Part shown: piece by piece, positions 1 through 8,763 of the stretch
How positions within the stretch are numbered: the first letter of the stretch is position 1
Layout of the letters: each line of letters starts with the position of its first letter
Program-made: the position numbers and the translations under genes
From: Xylanimonas ulmi
Lineage (GTDB): Bacteria > Actinomycetota > Actinomycetes > Actinomycetales > Cellulomonadaceae
Direction: 5' to 3'
Assembly (NCBI RefSeq): GCF_004216535.1
Contig: NZ_SGWX01000001.1
Coordinates: 1,364,001-1,428,000 of the forward strand
Length of the DNA stretch: 64,000 nt
Notes under the pieces: generated by a model
The model's input: the letters and a program-made list of their open reading frames with translations, nothing else
Databases searched by the model: none
Told to the model about the DNA's origin: nothing

Positions 1-1005
1 ATGGGCCAGGCCCGCGATCACCAGCAGCACGCAGGCCACCACAAGGCTGCCGTGGCCCGCCAGCGCATACGCCAGACACGCCCCGGCCAGCAGCCATGAG
101 GCGCGTCGCACGGTGAGGCCGGCGTGCCGCACGTCGTCGGAGCCCCGCGACGCGCGCACTTGCAGCAACGCCACGAGCACCGTGTTGAGGACCAGCAGGA
201 CGGACACCATGACCGTCGGGGCATCGGTCGAGGCGATCCACAGCGGCACTCCCACGGTCTGCAGACCGAAGTGCAGGGCGACGACGGCGTTGAAGGCCAC
301 ACTCGCGAGGTAGGTGCGGTCACGCCAGGGTGACGCAGTGCCCGCAGGGGCCTGATCGGCGGGTGACGCCGGCGCCGGACCCGCGCTGCCGGTCGGCGCC
401 ACCGGGGCGAGGCGCCGCGCCAGACCGGGCGTCCGCCGGGGCAGCAGCACGACGGGCGCGCACGCGCCGAGAAGCAGAACGCCCGCGGTCGCCATCGCCA
501 CGTGATAGGCCGCGGCGGTGTCTGCGAGCAGCGCGGCGCCCGCGACCACGGTGCCGATCCCGATGAAGACGTTGGTGACCACGCGCATGCGTGCCCGCAC
601 CTCGACGCGGCCGGGGCCGGTGAACCATCGGGCGAGCAGCGCCTGCTTGGCCGAGCCGGTCGCGGCGCGCGCCGCCACCGTCAGGCACGCCACCGCCGTG
701 AACGTCACGGCGTCACCCGCGAACTGGTAGGCGAGCATGGCCACGCCCATGAGCGCCGTCGACCCCGCCAGCACGCGATGGGCCCCCGCACGGTCGCTCA
801 GCCGGCCCGCGCCATACGCCGCGAGAACGCCGGCCCCGCCCGCCAGCCCGAGGCCGAGGCCCACGGTGGTCGGCGCCAGGCCGACCACACGAGTGAAGTA
901 CAGGGTGCTCACGGTGTAGAAGACGCCGCTGGACAGGGCGAACGCCATCGTGGAGAACGTCAGCGCTCGCGCGACGGGATCTGTGGGGTGGAAGGTCTCG
1001 CGCAC
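1..1005 (-). CDS. MFS transporter, partial (3' end outside window)
   Basis: The reverse strand reads open from a GTG at 1005 to the window edge (335 residues, no stop). It shows many hydrophobic helices, a loop GRLSDRAGAHR after transmembrane segment 2 that is typical of the major facilitator superfamily, and a central polar linker rich in Pro and Ala. An in-frame TGA lies 12 bases upstream of the GTG, so the start must be at or after 1005. The gene is divergent from the ArsR-type regulator at 1061, whose operator lies between them, so it is probably the regulated target, a small-molecule efflux pump. The substrate cannot be read from sequence. No clear Shine-Dalgarno is visible, so translation may be leaderless or weak. 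Confidence 0.8.
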   Translation of the reverse strand, partial: MRETFHPTDPVARALTFSTMAFALSSGVFYTVSTLYFTRVVGLAPTTVGLGLGLAGGAGVLAAYGAGRLSDRAGAHRVLAGSTALMGVAMLAYQFAGDAVTFTAVACLTVAARAATGSAKQALLARWFTGPGRVEVRARMRVVTNVFIGIGTVVAGAALLADTAAAYHVAMATAGVLLLGACAPVVLLPRRTPGLARRLAPVAPTGSAGPAPASPADQAPAGTASPWRDRTYLASVAFNAVVALHFGLQTVGVPLWIASTDAPTVMVSVLLVLNTVLVALLQVRASRGSDDVRHAGLTVRRASWLLAGACLAYALAGHGSLVVACVLLVIAGLAH

Positions 1006-1043
1006 GGGATGTTTGTCTCAGGCACGTGCGCGCCGACCAACTG

Positions 1044-1062
1044 ATGTAGCGTCCGCCTACAT
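1044..1062. promoter_or_regulatory. Candidate ArsR-type operator between divergent MFS and regulator genes
   Basis: A perfect inverted repeat ATGTAG-7 nt-CTACAT (1044-1049 and 1057-1062) sits between the two divergent starts and overlaps the ATG at 1061 of the regulator gene. Such dyads are typical binding sites for dimeric winged-helix ArsR proteins. Binding here would block both promoters. The assignment is inference from position and symmetry. Confidence 0.5.
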
Positions 1063-2068
1063 GGACGCGCGCGGGCCCGGGATGGTCGGCTACGAGCTCG
1101 CCGGGATGGACGTCGCCGACGTCCGGTTCGCGATCTCGCCCGCCCATGAGCTGACGCTGTCGCTGCGCACCTTTCGCGAGCCTGGCCGCTACCCGGTTCA
1201 TCTGCCGTGGCTGCGGCGCACGGAGCGGGCGCGGGCCGCGCTCGACGTCCCCCTCCTGACGGCCCTGACCAACGTGAGCCTGTGGACCCCCGACTACCTG
1301 ACGCCGCGGCCGCTGAGCCCTCTCGCGCGCATCGACGACCAGCTCGCGGCCATCGCACGCGTCTCGCCCGAGCGCATGGCCGCCGACCTCAGGGCCGTCC
1401 ATCCCGGCCGCCTGCCCGCGCCGCTGCGCGGCGACCCTCGCGACGTGCGCCGTCGGGTGACGCACGCGCTGCGCGAGTACTGGCGCACATGCTTCGAGCC
1501 GTGGTGGCCGCGCATGCGGGCCGTCCTGCAGGCCGACGTCGTCCACCGCGGCCAGGTGATCTCCTCGGCGGGGATCGCCGCCATGTTCGCCGACCTCAGC
1601 GAGCGCGTCAGCCTCGCCGACGGCGTCGTGCGCGTGAGGCTGGCGACCGCCGGCGGATTCCACCGCCCCACCACCGGGGACGGCCTGACCCTGGTGCCGA
1701 CCCTCTTCACGCGAGGCGCCAGCGCCCCCGTCTCGTCCAGTGAGCCGCCCATGATCATGTACCCGGCCCGCGGCGCCGGGACCTTGTGGCAGGCCGAGCC
1801 CCAGCGCGCAGAGCGTGTGCTCGCGGCCCTCCTCGGCGTCCAGCGTGCCGGGCTGCTCACCGCGCTCGCCTCCCCCACCTCCTCGACCGAGCTCGCGCGA
1901 CGCCTGGGGGTCACCACCTCCGCGGTGAACCAGCACCTGCGGCTGCTGCGCGACGCGGGCCTGGCGACCAGCGCCCGTCACGGCAGATCGGTGCTGTATC
2001 TGCGCTCAGAGCTCGGCGACGCGCTCGTCGCACACCGGGGCGACTCGCGGCTCCCGCCGCGGGCGTGA
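1061..2068 (+). CDS. ArsR-family (DUF5937-like) transcriptional regulator
   Basis: 335-residue predicted DNA-binding repressor. The C-terminal part (about residues 265-325) is a winged helix with STELARRLGVTTSAVNQHLR as helix-turn-helix and a basic wing (SARHGRSVLYLRS). The long N-terminal region resembles the DUF5937 part found in actinobacterial ArsR-like proteins and probably senses a ligand. The ATG at 1061 is chosen because it follows the operator-containing gap; an ATG at 1082 is the alternative. There is no ribosome site before 1061, so the transcript may be leaderless. The gene is divergent from the MFS transporter, a common regulator/efflux arrangement. Confidence 0.75.
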   Translation: MDARGPGMVGYELAGMDVADVRFAISPAHELTLSLRTFREPGRYPVHLPWLRRTERARAALDVPLLTALTNVSLWTPDYLTPRPLSPLARIDDQLAAIARVSPERMAADLRAVHPGRLPAPLRGDPRDVRRRVTHALREYWRTCFEPWWPRMRAVLQADVVHRGQVISSAGIAAMFADLSERVSLADGVVRVRLATAGGFHRPTTGDGLTLVPTLFTRGASAPVSSSEPPMIMYPARGAGTLWQAEPQRAERVLAALLGVQRAGLLTALASPTSSTELARRLGVTTSAVNQHLRLLRDAGLATSARHGRSVLYLRSELGDALVAHRGDSRLPPRA

Positions 2069-2288
2069 GGAGGCGACGACGTCGACGGCCCCACCACGCT
2101 GTGGCGCCGCGACGCTCCGGACGCTACTGCGACAGCCCATGCGCCCTCGTGCGCCTGTCCGGTTGTGGGGGTCGATCGGGCGGGTCGCCTCAATCCTGTC
2201 GCCCAACGCTCGTGGCTGACGCCACGCCACCCCCTGCGGCGTTCGCGGCCAGACGAGCCCCCTCATCGCGTCAGGGAGGCGAGAGCCC

Positions 2289-2302
2289 AGGAGCCGGCTC
2301 CT
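2289..2302. promoter_or_regulatory. 14-base perfect palindrome in the leader of the M15 peptidase gene
   Basis: AGGAGCCGGCTCCT is a perfect palindrome 38 bases before the ATG at 2341, inside the 272-base gap 2069-2340. It could be a protein-binding site or a small RNA hairpin. I see no gene in the rest of the gap. I considered a c-di-AMP (ydaO) riboswitch, which often precedes cell-wall peptidases in actinobacteria, but could not match its conserved core. Confidence 0.3.
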
Positions 2303-2340
2303 AATGTCGTCGGGTCCTGTCGTCGTCCCGAGGCTGGCTC

Positions 2341-3750
2341 ATGCCGAAGCAGTACCCGACACGCGCGTCGCTGCACCGACCCCTCGCCGGGCCGGCCGCG
2401 GGACGCTCGGAGCCCGAGGCGACGCCCACGACTCGACTGCCGCAGACGCCTGCGCGGACGCAGGCTCCGGCGGCCGCCGCTCCCGTGCCGCACACCTGGT
2501 TCGCCCAGACCTCCTCGGTCACGCCCGACGCGCGCGTCAACCCCACGGCCACGCGCGCCGAGCGCCGGGCCACGCAGCGCGGCGAGCGCGGACACCGCCG
2601 CGCGCAGCTCACGCGCCTGACCCACACCGGGAGCCTGGCAGCGGTGGCCTCAGCGCTCATCATGGCGACGGTCGTCGCCGACCAGGCCGCCGGGACCCCG
2701 CCGGCGCCCGCGGGCGCGGCCGAGGGTCAGCCGACGCCGTTCGGCGCCGACCTGTCCGCGCTCGCCCAGCGCACGCTCGCCACCGCACGCTCCGGTGAGC
2801 GCACACCGCTGGCGCTCGACGCCGGTCAGGCGGGCGAGCCCGGCGACCCCATCGCGGCCGCAGCCGGGGCGCTCGAACGGGCGGCTGAGCTCATCGCGAC
2901 CGAGTCGCGCGCGACCCCCGTCAAGCGCGAGCAGGTGATGGTGGCCTCGGCCGTGGTGCGCGAGCTCGTCCACCGCGCGAACGTGGGCGAGTCGCCCGCC
3001 CCCGCCGATCCGGGCCTGGCGGCCACCGTCGACTCGCTGCTCGAGGACACGGCGGCGGGGCACGTCGCGGGCGACGCGCTGTGGGCCGACGAGGCCATCG
3101 CCTCGCTGACGATGGTGGAGGCGCCGGCGCCTCCCGACACCGCCGACCCCCTCGTGCTCACCACAGCGCTCGCGCGGGCGACCGCCGACCTCAAGTCGTT
3201 GCTCAACGACGCCGCGCCCGCCGCGGTCGACGTCGCTCCCGCTCCGCTGACGCCCGAGGCGGTCCTCACTCGGCAGATCGCCGAGGCTCAGGCCGACGCG
3301 GCCCGTCTGAGCCAGTACGCCGACATCACACGCGGGCACGCCAACGGCCGGCTCCCGGCCGAAACTCTGCGGGACCTGTCATGGGCGGCGGGCCACCGCC
3401 TGCGCCCCGACGCTGCGGCGCAGCTCGAACGGCTCAACATCGCCTTCCGCGCCCGCTTCGGAGACGATCTGCAGATCACCGACTCCTACCGCTCCTTCGA
3501 GGGCCAGGTGCGCGCTCGTGCGCTGCGTGGCCGCCTGGCGGCCACGCCGGGCACCTCCAACCACGGCTGGGGCGTCGCCGTCGACCTCGGGTCGGGCGTC
3601 AACCGCTTCGGCACGGCGACCCACCGCTGGATGCGCGAGAACGCGCCCTCCTTCGGATGGGACCTGCCCGGCTGGGCCCGCGAGAACGGCTCCAAGCCGG
3701 AGCCGTGGCACTGGGAGTTCGAGGGCGCGCCCGAGTCCTTCGCAGACTGA
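2341..3750 (+). CDS. Membrane-anchored M15-family D,D-peptidase (VanY-like)
   Basis: 469 residues. A Pro/Ala-rich N-terminal segment of about 90 residues precedes one transmembrane helix (about 97-115). A mostly helical Ala-rich spacer follows, then a C-terminal M15B domain (about 340-465). The zinc site is visible as SNHGWGVAVDL (His408, Asp415) and EPWHWEF (His457), as in VanY/DacA-type D-alanyl-D-alanine carboxypeptidases, so the enzyme probably trims peptidoglycan stem peptides outside the membrane. The positively charged region before the helix predicts an N-in orientation. The ATG at 2341 is preceded by a weak CGAGG. The gene converges on the acyl-CoA ligase at 3764 with only 13 bases between them. 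Confidence 0.85.
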   Translation: MPKQYPTRASLHRPLAGPAAGRSEPEATPTTRLPQTPARTQAPAAAAPVPHTWFAQTSSVTPDARVNPTATRAERRATQRGERGHRRAQLTRLTHTGSLAAVASALIMATVVADQAAGTPPAPAGAAEGQPTPFGADLSALAQRTLATARSGERTPLALDAGQAGEPGDPIAAAAGALERAAELIATESRATPVKREQVMVASAVVRELVHRANVGESPAPADPGLAATVDSLLEDTAAGHVAGDALWADEAIASLTMVEAPAPPDTADPLVLTTALARATADLKSLLNDAAPAAVDVAPAPLTPEAVLTRQIAEAQADAARLSQYADITRGHANGRLPAETLRDLSWAAGHRLRPDAAAQLERLNIAFRARFGDDLQITDSYRSFEGQVRARALRGRLAATPGTSNHGWGVAVDLGSGVNRFGTATHRWMRENAPSFGWDLPGWARENGSKPEPWHWEFEGAPESFAD

Positions 3751-3763
3751 GGCGCCGCGCCCG

Positions 3764-5467
3764 TCAGGCGGCGTGCTGCGCCAGCAGGCTCTCGCGGACG
3801 GCCCGCCGCAGCACCTTGCCGATGGCGGAGCGCGGCAGGTCCGTCATCACGACGACGGAGCGCGGCACGGCGTAGCGGGCCATGGTGTCACCGACCCACT
3901 CGCGCACGGTCGCCAGGTCGAGCGAGACGACACCGCGCGCGAGCACGACCGCCGCGACAACCCGCTCACCCAGGTCGCCACCGGGCATGCCCACGACGGC
4001 GACCTCCGCGATCTGCGGCATGCCCCGCAGCCGATCCTCGACCTGCGACGGGTACACCTTGAAGCCGCCCGTGACGATGACCTCTTTGGAGCGGTCGACG
4101 AGGGTGATGAACCCGTCCTCGTCGCGCACGACGATGTCACCGGTGCGCAGCCAGCCTCCGGGCAGCAGCACCTCGGCCGTCTGCGCGGGGCGGTTCCAGT
4201 AGCCCGAGAACACCTGCGGGCCGGCGATCTGCAGCTCTCCGCGCTCCCCCGTCGCGACCTCGCGCTCCGGGTCCTCGGGGTTGACGATCCGCACCCGAGT
4301 CGAGGGGAAGGGCAGGCCGAGGGCGCCGGGCCGGCGCCGCGCGTCGAGCGGGCTGCCGAGGGCGACAGGTGACGTCTCGGTCATGCCGTAGCCCTCGATC
4401 ACCAGCCCGCCCGTCACCGCCTCCCAGGCCCGTGCGGTCTCGGCGGGCAGGGCCATGGAGCCGGAGATCGTGATGCGGAAGCTCGACAGGTCGGCCCCGC
4501 GCGCCGTGGCCGCCGCCGTGAGCCGCGCGAGCATGGGCGGCACCGCGGCCAGGAATGTGCCCGGACGGCGACGCTGCGCGGCCAGCACCGCGTCGACGTC
4601 GAACTTGGGCAGCAGCACCACCGTGGCCGCGATGTGCGCGGCATACGCGAGGCACAGCATCATCCCGAACGCGTGGAAGAACGGCAGCACGCCGTAGACG
4701 ACCTCCCCGTCCTCGGCGCGCTGCGCCGTCCACGCCTGGCCCTGGGCCGTGTTGGCCACCAGGTTGCGATGCGTGAGCATCACGGCCTTCGGATCGCCCG
4801 TGGTCCCGCCGGTGTAGATCAGCAGCGCCACGTCGTCGGGCCCCGGCGCGGCGTCGGGCTCGGGCGCGAGCGGCTGGGCCGCCGCGACGTACCGGTGCCA
4901 GGGCGTCAGTGCGGGCGGGTCGCCACGCAGCGCACGACGACGGCTCCGGGCCGCGGGCACCGGCAGGCGCAGCGCCCACCGCTTGGCGAGCGGCAGGTCC
5001 CGCGTGACGTCCACGGGCACGACGAGCGGCGCATCGTCGTCCCCGGCCTCGGCGACCGCGGCCGCCAGAGCGCCCGCCCCGGCGGACCACGCGAGCACCA
5101 CGCTCGCGCCGCTGTCCGCGACGAGGTGCACGGCCTCGCGCCCACCCAGCATCGGGTTGAGCTCGACGACGACGGCGCCCAGGCGCAGCACGGCCCAGAA
5201 CGCCACGACGTGGCTGGGGCAGTTGGGCAGCGCGATCGCCACGCGGTCGCCCCGTCCGACGCCGAGGCCGACGAGCGCCGCGGCCGCGCGGTCGACGCCC
5301 TGTGAGAGGTCGCGGTAGGTCGTGGTCGCGGCGAAGAAGTCCAGTGCGACCCGGTCGCCGTACTGCGCGGCGGCGCGGTCCAGCGCGGCGGTCAGCGGCT
5401 CGTGGGGCACCTCGACGGTCATCGGCGGCGGTGCCTGCGGGCGCGACGGCGCTGTGGTTGTCTTCAC
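3764..5467 (-). CDS. Long-chain fatty-acid-CoA ligase (AMP-forming, FadD-like)
   Basis: 567 residues from the GTG at 5467. It activates a carboxylic acid, probably a fatty acid, to its CoA thioester through an acyl-adenylate. Visible motifs are the phosphate loop YTGGTTGDPKAVMLTH, EGYGMTETSP (A5), GWLRTGDIV (A7), DRSKEVIVTGGFKVYPSQVE (A8 hinge) and the C-terminal SAIGKVLRR with the catalytic lysine. YTGGTTG rather than YTSGTTG is the form in classical FadD enzymes. An upstream extension of the frame to 5665 would run through the palindromic operators and has no ribosome site, so I reject it. Expression is probably controlled through the operators at 5467-5498. Confidence 0.85.
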   Translation of the reverse strand: MKTTTAPSRPQAPPPMTVEVPHEPLTAALDRAAAQYGDRVALDFFAATTTYRDLSQGVDRAAAALVGLGVGRGDRVAIALPNCPSHVVAFWAVLRLGAVVVELNPMLGGREAVHLVADSGASVVLAWSAGAGALAAAVAEAGDDDAPLVVPVDVTRDLPLAKRWALRLPVPAARSRRRALRGDPPALTPWHRYVAAAQPLAPEPDAAPGPDDVALLIYTGGTTGDPKAVMLTHRNLVANTAQGQAWTAQRAEDGEVVYGVLPFFHAFGMMLCLAYAAHIAATVVLLPKFDVDAVLAAQRRRPGTFLAAVPPMLARLTAAATARGADLSSFRITISGSMALPAETARAWEAVTGGLVIEGYGMTETSPVALGSPLDARRRPGALGLPFPSTRVRIVNPEDPEREVATGERGELQIAGPQVFSGYWNRPAQTAEVLLPGGWLRTGDIVVRDEDGFITLVDRSKEVIVTGGFKVYPSQVEDRLRGMPQIAEVAVVGMPGGDLGERVVAAVVLARGVVSLDLATVREWVGDTMARYAVPRSVVVMTDLPRSAIGKVLRRAVRESLLAQHAA

Positions 5468-5498
5468 TACGCCACCGTAACCTACGGTGGCGTAGGTT
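5467..5498. promoter_or_regulatory. Two overlapping palindromic operators at the acyl-CoA ligase start
   Basis: AACCTACGGTGGCGTAGGTT (5479-5498) is an inverted repeat with 8-base arms. It overlaps a second copy in opposite orientation, TACGCCACCGTA (5468-5479). Together 5467-5479 and 5483-5495 form a perfect 13-bp inverted repeat with a 3-base centre. The repeat abuts the GTG start, a typical site for a TetR-type repressor of fatty-acid genes. No TetR gene is adjacent, so the regulator is unidentified. As RNA it would also be a strong hairpin over the start. Confidence 0.65.
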
Positions 5499-5546
5499 GG
5501 GGAGGGCCTCCACAACCTCTCCCCGAACCGCGGCGCTGGGCGATCG

Positions 5547-7454
5547 TCAGGCGACGGCGCGCTGCGCCGTCCGTCCGCGCACACGCTCCTCGGGCGCACC
5601 GGCCGGCGCGGGCGCCTCCCGCCGTCGCAGCGCGCCAGCGCCCATCGCCCGCAACGCCCACGCAATCGCGACGACGTCGACGGCCTCTTGGAGCCAGGCT
5701 CCGACCACGGCGGGCAGGGCGCCCGTCGTGGCGACGAACATGAGCGCGACGCTCACCGTGATCCCGATCCAGACGCTCTGCAGCGCGACCGCGACGGTGT
5801 GACGCCCGATCTCCACGGCCTCGGCGACGCGCCCGATCTCGTCGGGCAGCACAACCACGTCGGCCGACTCGGTCGCGGCGGTCGACCCCCGGGCGGCGAG
5901 CGCGACGCCGACGTCCGCGGCGGCGAGCACCGGGGCGTCGTTGACGCCGTCGCCGACCATGACCACCGGTCGGCGCGTGACCGCGCGGACCGCGGCGACC
6001 TTGTCGGCGGGCAGACAGCCCGAGCGCACGTCCGCGACGCCCACCTGCTCGGCGACGTAGCGGGCGGTCGCCTCCTCGTCACCCGTCAGGATCATGACGT
6101 GTCCGACACCCTGCGCACGCAGTCGTGCGACGGTCGCCTCGGCGTCGGGGCGCGGCTCATCCCGCAGAACCACGCATCCGGCGTACGCGCCGTCGGCGCT
6201 CACGTGCACGGCGAGCTCTCCGGCGGCCAGCCGCGGCTCGGCGACCTCCCCGACCCCCGCGGCGACGAACGCGCGCTTGCCGACCACGACCCGCGTGCCC
6301 CCCACCGACGCGGTGACGCCACCCGCCGTCGTCTCGACCACCTCGCGGGGCGCGGGCAGGCTCAGGCCGCGCGCACGCGCGCCGCGCACGATCGCCTCGG
6401 CGAGCACGTGCGTCGAGGCCTGCTCGGCGCCCGCCGCCAGGCTCAGCACGGTGTCGGGCTCGACGCCGGGCGCGGCGCGCACGTCGGTCAGGGTCGGCGT
6501 GCCGCGCGTGAGCGTCCCCGTCTTGTCGAACGCCACGGTCCCCACACGGCGCAGCCTCTCGAGCGTCGCGCTCGACCGGATGATCACGCCGCGGCGCGCC
6601 GCGCGGCTCATGCCGGCCATGAAGGCCACCGGGGCGCCGATGATCAGCGGGCACGGCGTGGCGACCACGAGCACCTGCGCGAACCGGAGCGGATCGCCGC
6701 TGGCCCACCACGCGGCGCCGGCGATCGCGAGCGACACCGCCGTGAACGGGATCGCGTACCGGTCGGCCAGGCGCACCATCGGGGCCCGACTCGCCGCGGC
6801 CTCCTCGACGAGCGCGACGATGCGCTGGTACTGGCTCTCCGCCGCCACCCGTGCGACCTCGAGCGTCACCGCGGACGCGCCGTTGACCGCCCCCGAGTAG
6901 ACCGTGTCGCCCGCGACCCGCTCCTGCGGCAGCGGTTCGCCGGTGAGCGACGAGTCGTCGAACACCCCGGCGTCGGAGACCAGCACGCCGTCGAGCGGCA
7001 CGACCTCGTGGGCTCGGACCAGCACGCGCTGCCCGACGGCCACCGCCTCGACGTCGACGTCGCACACCGCGCCGTCGCGGCCCACGAGGTGCGCGCGACG
7101 CGGCGCGTTGCTGGCCAGCGCCGTCAGGTCCGCGCGCGCCCGTCCGGCCGCATACCGCTCGAGCGCCTCGCCACCGGTCAGCATCAAGACGATGACCGCG
7201 GCGGCCCACAGCTCGCCGACGGCGACGGTCGCGCCGATGGCGGTCACGGCCAGGATGTCGACGCCGAAAGTCCCCGAGCGCAACTCGCCCACCATCGCCG
7301 CAGCCGAGTGCAACGCCATCGCGACCGCGAAGACGCCCAAGAGCCACGATGTGGCCAGCGGCCACACGACGGCCAGCGCCTCCGCGACGGCGATGACGCC
7401 GAGCGTGGCGAACACGAGGGGAGACGTGCGCAGAGCGGACCGAACGCGAGACAT
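5547..7454 (-). CDS. P1B-type heavy-metal-translocating ATPase
   Basis: 635-residue inner-membrane cation pump. It has TGEP (171-174, actuator), the membrane motif ATPCPL (265-270), the phosphorylation site DKTGT with Asp310, and GDGVNDAP (501-508). The usual HP dipeptide of the N-domain is HV here (349-350, in STHVLAEAI). There is no N-terminal metal-binding (GMTCxxC) domain. A TPC rather than CPC motif puts it in a less-studied metal ATPase group, so the ion (Zn, Cd, Co, Pb or other) cannot be assigned. The ATG at 7454 is chosen because the helices begin right after it; longer versions of the frame run through the upstream gap and the IS element. The upstream region is unusually AT-rich. 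Confidence 0.85.
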   Translation of the reverse strand: MSRVRSALRTSPLVFATLGVIAVAEALAVVWPLATSWLLGVFAVAMALHSAAAMVGELRSGTFGVDILAVTAIGATVAVGELWAAAVIVLMLTGGEALERYAAGRARADLTALASNAPRRAHLVGRDGAVCDVDVEAVAVGQRVLVRAHEVVPLDGVLVSDAGVFDDSSLTGEPLPQERVAGDTVYSGAVNGASAVTLEVARVAAESQYQRIVALVEEAAASRAPMVRLADRYAIPFTAVSLAIAGAAWWASGDPLRFAQVLVVATPCPLIIGAPVAFMAGMSRAARRGVIIRSSATLERLRRVGTVAFDKTGTLTRGTPTLTDVRAAPGVEPDTVLSLAAGAEQASTHVLAEAIVRGARARGLSLPAPREVVETTAGGVTASVGGTRVVVGKRAFVAAGVGEVAEPRLAAGELAVHVSADGAYAGCVVLRDEPRPDAEATVARLRAQGVGHVMILTGDEEATARYVAEQVGVADVRSGCLPADKVAAVRAVTRRPVVMVGDGVNDAPVLAAADVGVALAARGSTAATESADVVVLPDEIGRVAEAVEIGRHTVAVALQSVWIGITVSVALMFVATTGALPAVVGAWLQEAVDVVAIAWALRAMGAGALRRREAPAPAGAPEERVRGRTAQRAVA

Positions 7455-7540
7455 ATGCCGATATTGATTGACGTTGGAATGCGTTTCAAGCAAGCACAGG
7501 CTTGCCAAAGGCATACTCACCAGTGCATTGGTTTGTCGAC
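7455..7540. promoter_or_regulatory. AT-rich promoter region of the metal ATPase
   Basis: The stretch just upstream of the ATPase start (CATATGCCGATATTGATTGA on the plus strand) is far more AT-rich than its surroundings. It carries an inverted repeat GCAAGC-ACAG-GCTTGC at 7490-7505. The first part is a plausible promoter/metal-sensor site. The second part may be either an operator or flank of the IS remnant that starts right after it. Confidence 0.35.
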
Positions 7541-8260
7541 TCAGGCGGGTCTTGCTGCGGTGGTGATGTAGGCGAGGTCGGGGTCGGCGAAGAATGCTCC
7601 TACGACTGCGGGGAGTTTCCGCAAGCGGTGTGGTGCGCCGATGGCCATGGGGCGCAGGTTGTCCTTCGAGGTCGCGGCGACGCGGCCGATGCGGGCGGGC
7701 TTGACGTTCTGCCAGACCCATTCGTCGGGGTCGAGGTGCGGACAGTGGGCGGGCAGCGTGTAGATCGTGAACTTCCCGCCCGTCGTGGCGGTCCAGGCTT
7801 GGACGGCCTTGGACTTGTGGATCCGGCGCCCGTCAACGATCAGGACGACGGGACGGGCCGCGTCAGCGAGCAGCTGTTCGCAGAACTCGGTGAGCTTCGC
7901 CGAGTCCATCGTCCCGTCGATGACCTTGAACCGCAGGGTCCCGCGGGCGGTGACCGCGGAGATCATGTTGACCGAGCACCGGTCGCCGCCGGCGCCGACC
8001 ACTGGGGTCTTGCCGACGGGCGCCCACGTCGTTCCCGCGTGGTGGTCCGCTCGGATCGAGGCCTCGTCGCCGAAGTAGATCTCGGCGCCCTTGGCCTTCG
8101 CGTCCGCGGCGATCGCCGGGTAGATCGTGGTCTTCCATGCCTCCTGCGCCTCCGGGCTCGCCTTCCACGAGCGCCTGGGCGGCCGCTGCGGGCTCAGCCC
8201 GAGCCGGCGCAGCAAGCGCCCCACCGTCGTTGACAGTCGCATGGGGTGCAGGACCATCAA
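7541..8260 (-). mobile_element. Truncated IS630-family transposase
   Basis: 239 residues remain of a DDE transposase that is normally about 340 or more. The catalytic triad looks present: Asp in YFGDEASIRAD, Asp in VLIVDGRRIHKSKAV and Glu in HLDPDEWVWQNVK. The frame joins family-like sequence at RLSTTVGRLLRRLGLSPQRP; the N-terminal helix-turn-helix region is missing and no shifted frame restores it. Upstream DNA is occupied by the gene at 8356-8763. No terminal inverted repeats or target duplication were found. It is most likely a 5'-deleted, inactive remnant. Confidence 0.75.
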
Positions 8261-8355
8261 CCCCTTTGAGCCGTGCGAGGGCAGCGGTAGTCATGGCCAC
8301 CGTCGCCTGCCCGAACGCGAGGACGCTGTGCTGGGCCGCACCGACGGCGGGCAGG

Positions 8356-8763
8356 TCACCAGTTGGGATCAACAGTGATCTGGTCGCCGGACGTCACGTC
8401 GATCAGGGGCCGGTCACCGAGAGGCGCCTGCAGTCGGACCTCGACCACGTCCAGGCAGTCTCCGCTGCCCGGCCCGCCGATAGTGCGGGTGGAGATGACC
8501 GCGACCTGCACCGCCTCCTCCTGCTCGTCGAGGAGGTCGACCTCGGGCTCGGCGCCGCAGGTGTCGACCACCAGGGCGAGCAGGTCTTGCTCGAGGAGCA
8601 CCGCCTGGGTGATCGGTGCCCGGTCGCGCCAGGAGACCCCGCGGGTCAGGACGAGCACTGCCGTGGTCGCCACAGCGAGGATGAGCAGGATGGTCAGACC
8701 CCACCACAGCGGGCGCCGCCGGCGAGCCTGGGCAGCGTTGCTGCGGCGGGGCTGTGGGGACAT
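8356..8763 (-). CDS. Small membrane-anchored hypothetical protein
   Basis: 135 residues. A basic N-terminus (about 18 residues, Arg-rich) is followed by one transmembrane helix (WWGLTILLILAVATTAVLVL). An extracytoplasmic domain of about 95 residues follows, with two cysteines (CGAEPEVDL and GDCLDVVEV) that could form a disulfide. I do not recognise the family. Its ATG overlaps the stop of the upstream protease gene (TGATG at 8761-8765), so the two are translationally coupled. It may help fold, inhibit or anchor that secreted protein. It ends just before the IS remnant. Confidence 0.65.
   Translation of the reverse strand: MSPQPRRSNAAQARRRRPLWWGLTILLILAVATTAVLVLTRGVSWRDRAPITQAVLLEQDLLALVVDTCGAEPEVDLLDEQEEAVQVAVISTRTIGGPGSGDCLDVVEVRLQAPLGDRPLIDVTSGDQITVDPNW

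Noticed and set aside
713-1981. Long minus-strand open frame antisense to the ArsR-type gene
   Set aside because: Low-complexity Gly/Arg/His-rich product and no ribosome site; a GC-rich shadow of the real gene.
2069-2340. Possible c-di-AMP (ydaO) riboswitch before the M15 peptidase
   Set aside because: Only a palindrome and G-rich runs are present; I could not align the conserved riboswitch core.
5468-5665. N-terminal extension of the acyl-CoA ligase
   Set aside because: It would translate the operator hairpin and intergenic DNA; family homology starts after the GTG at 5467.
5688-7571. 627-codon plus-strand frame antisense to the metal ATPase
   Set aside because: Arg/His/Asp-rich shadow product with no domain; the opposite strand carries every P-type ATPase motif.
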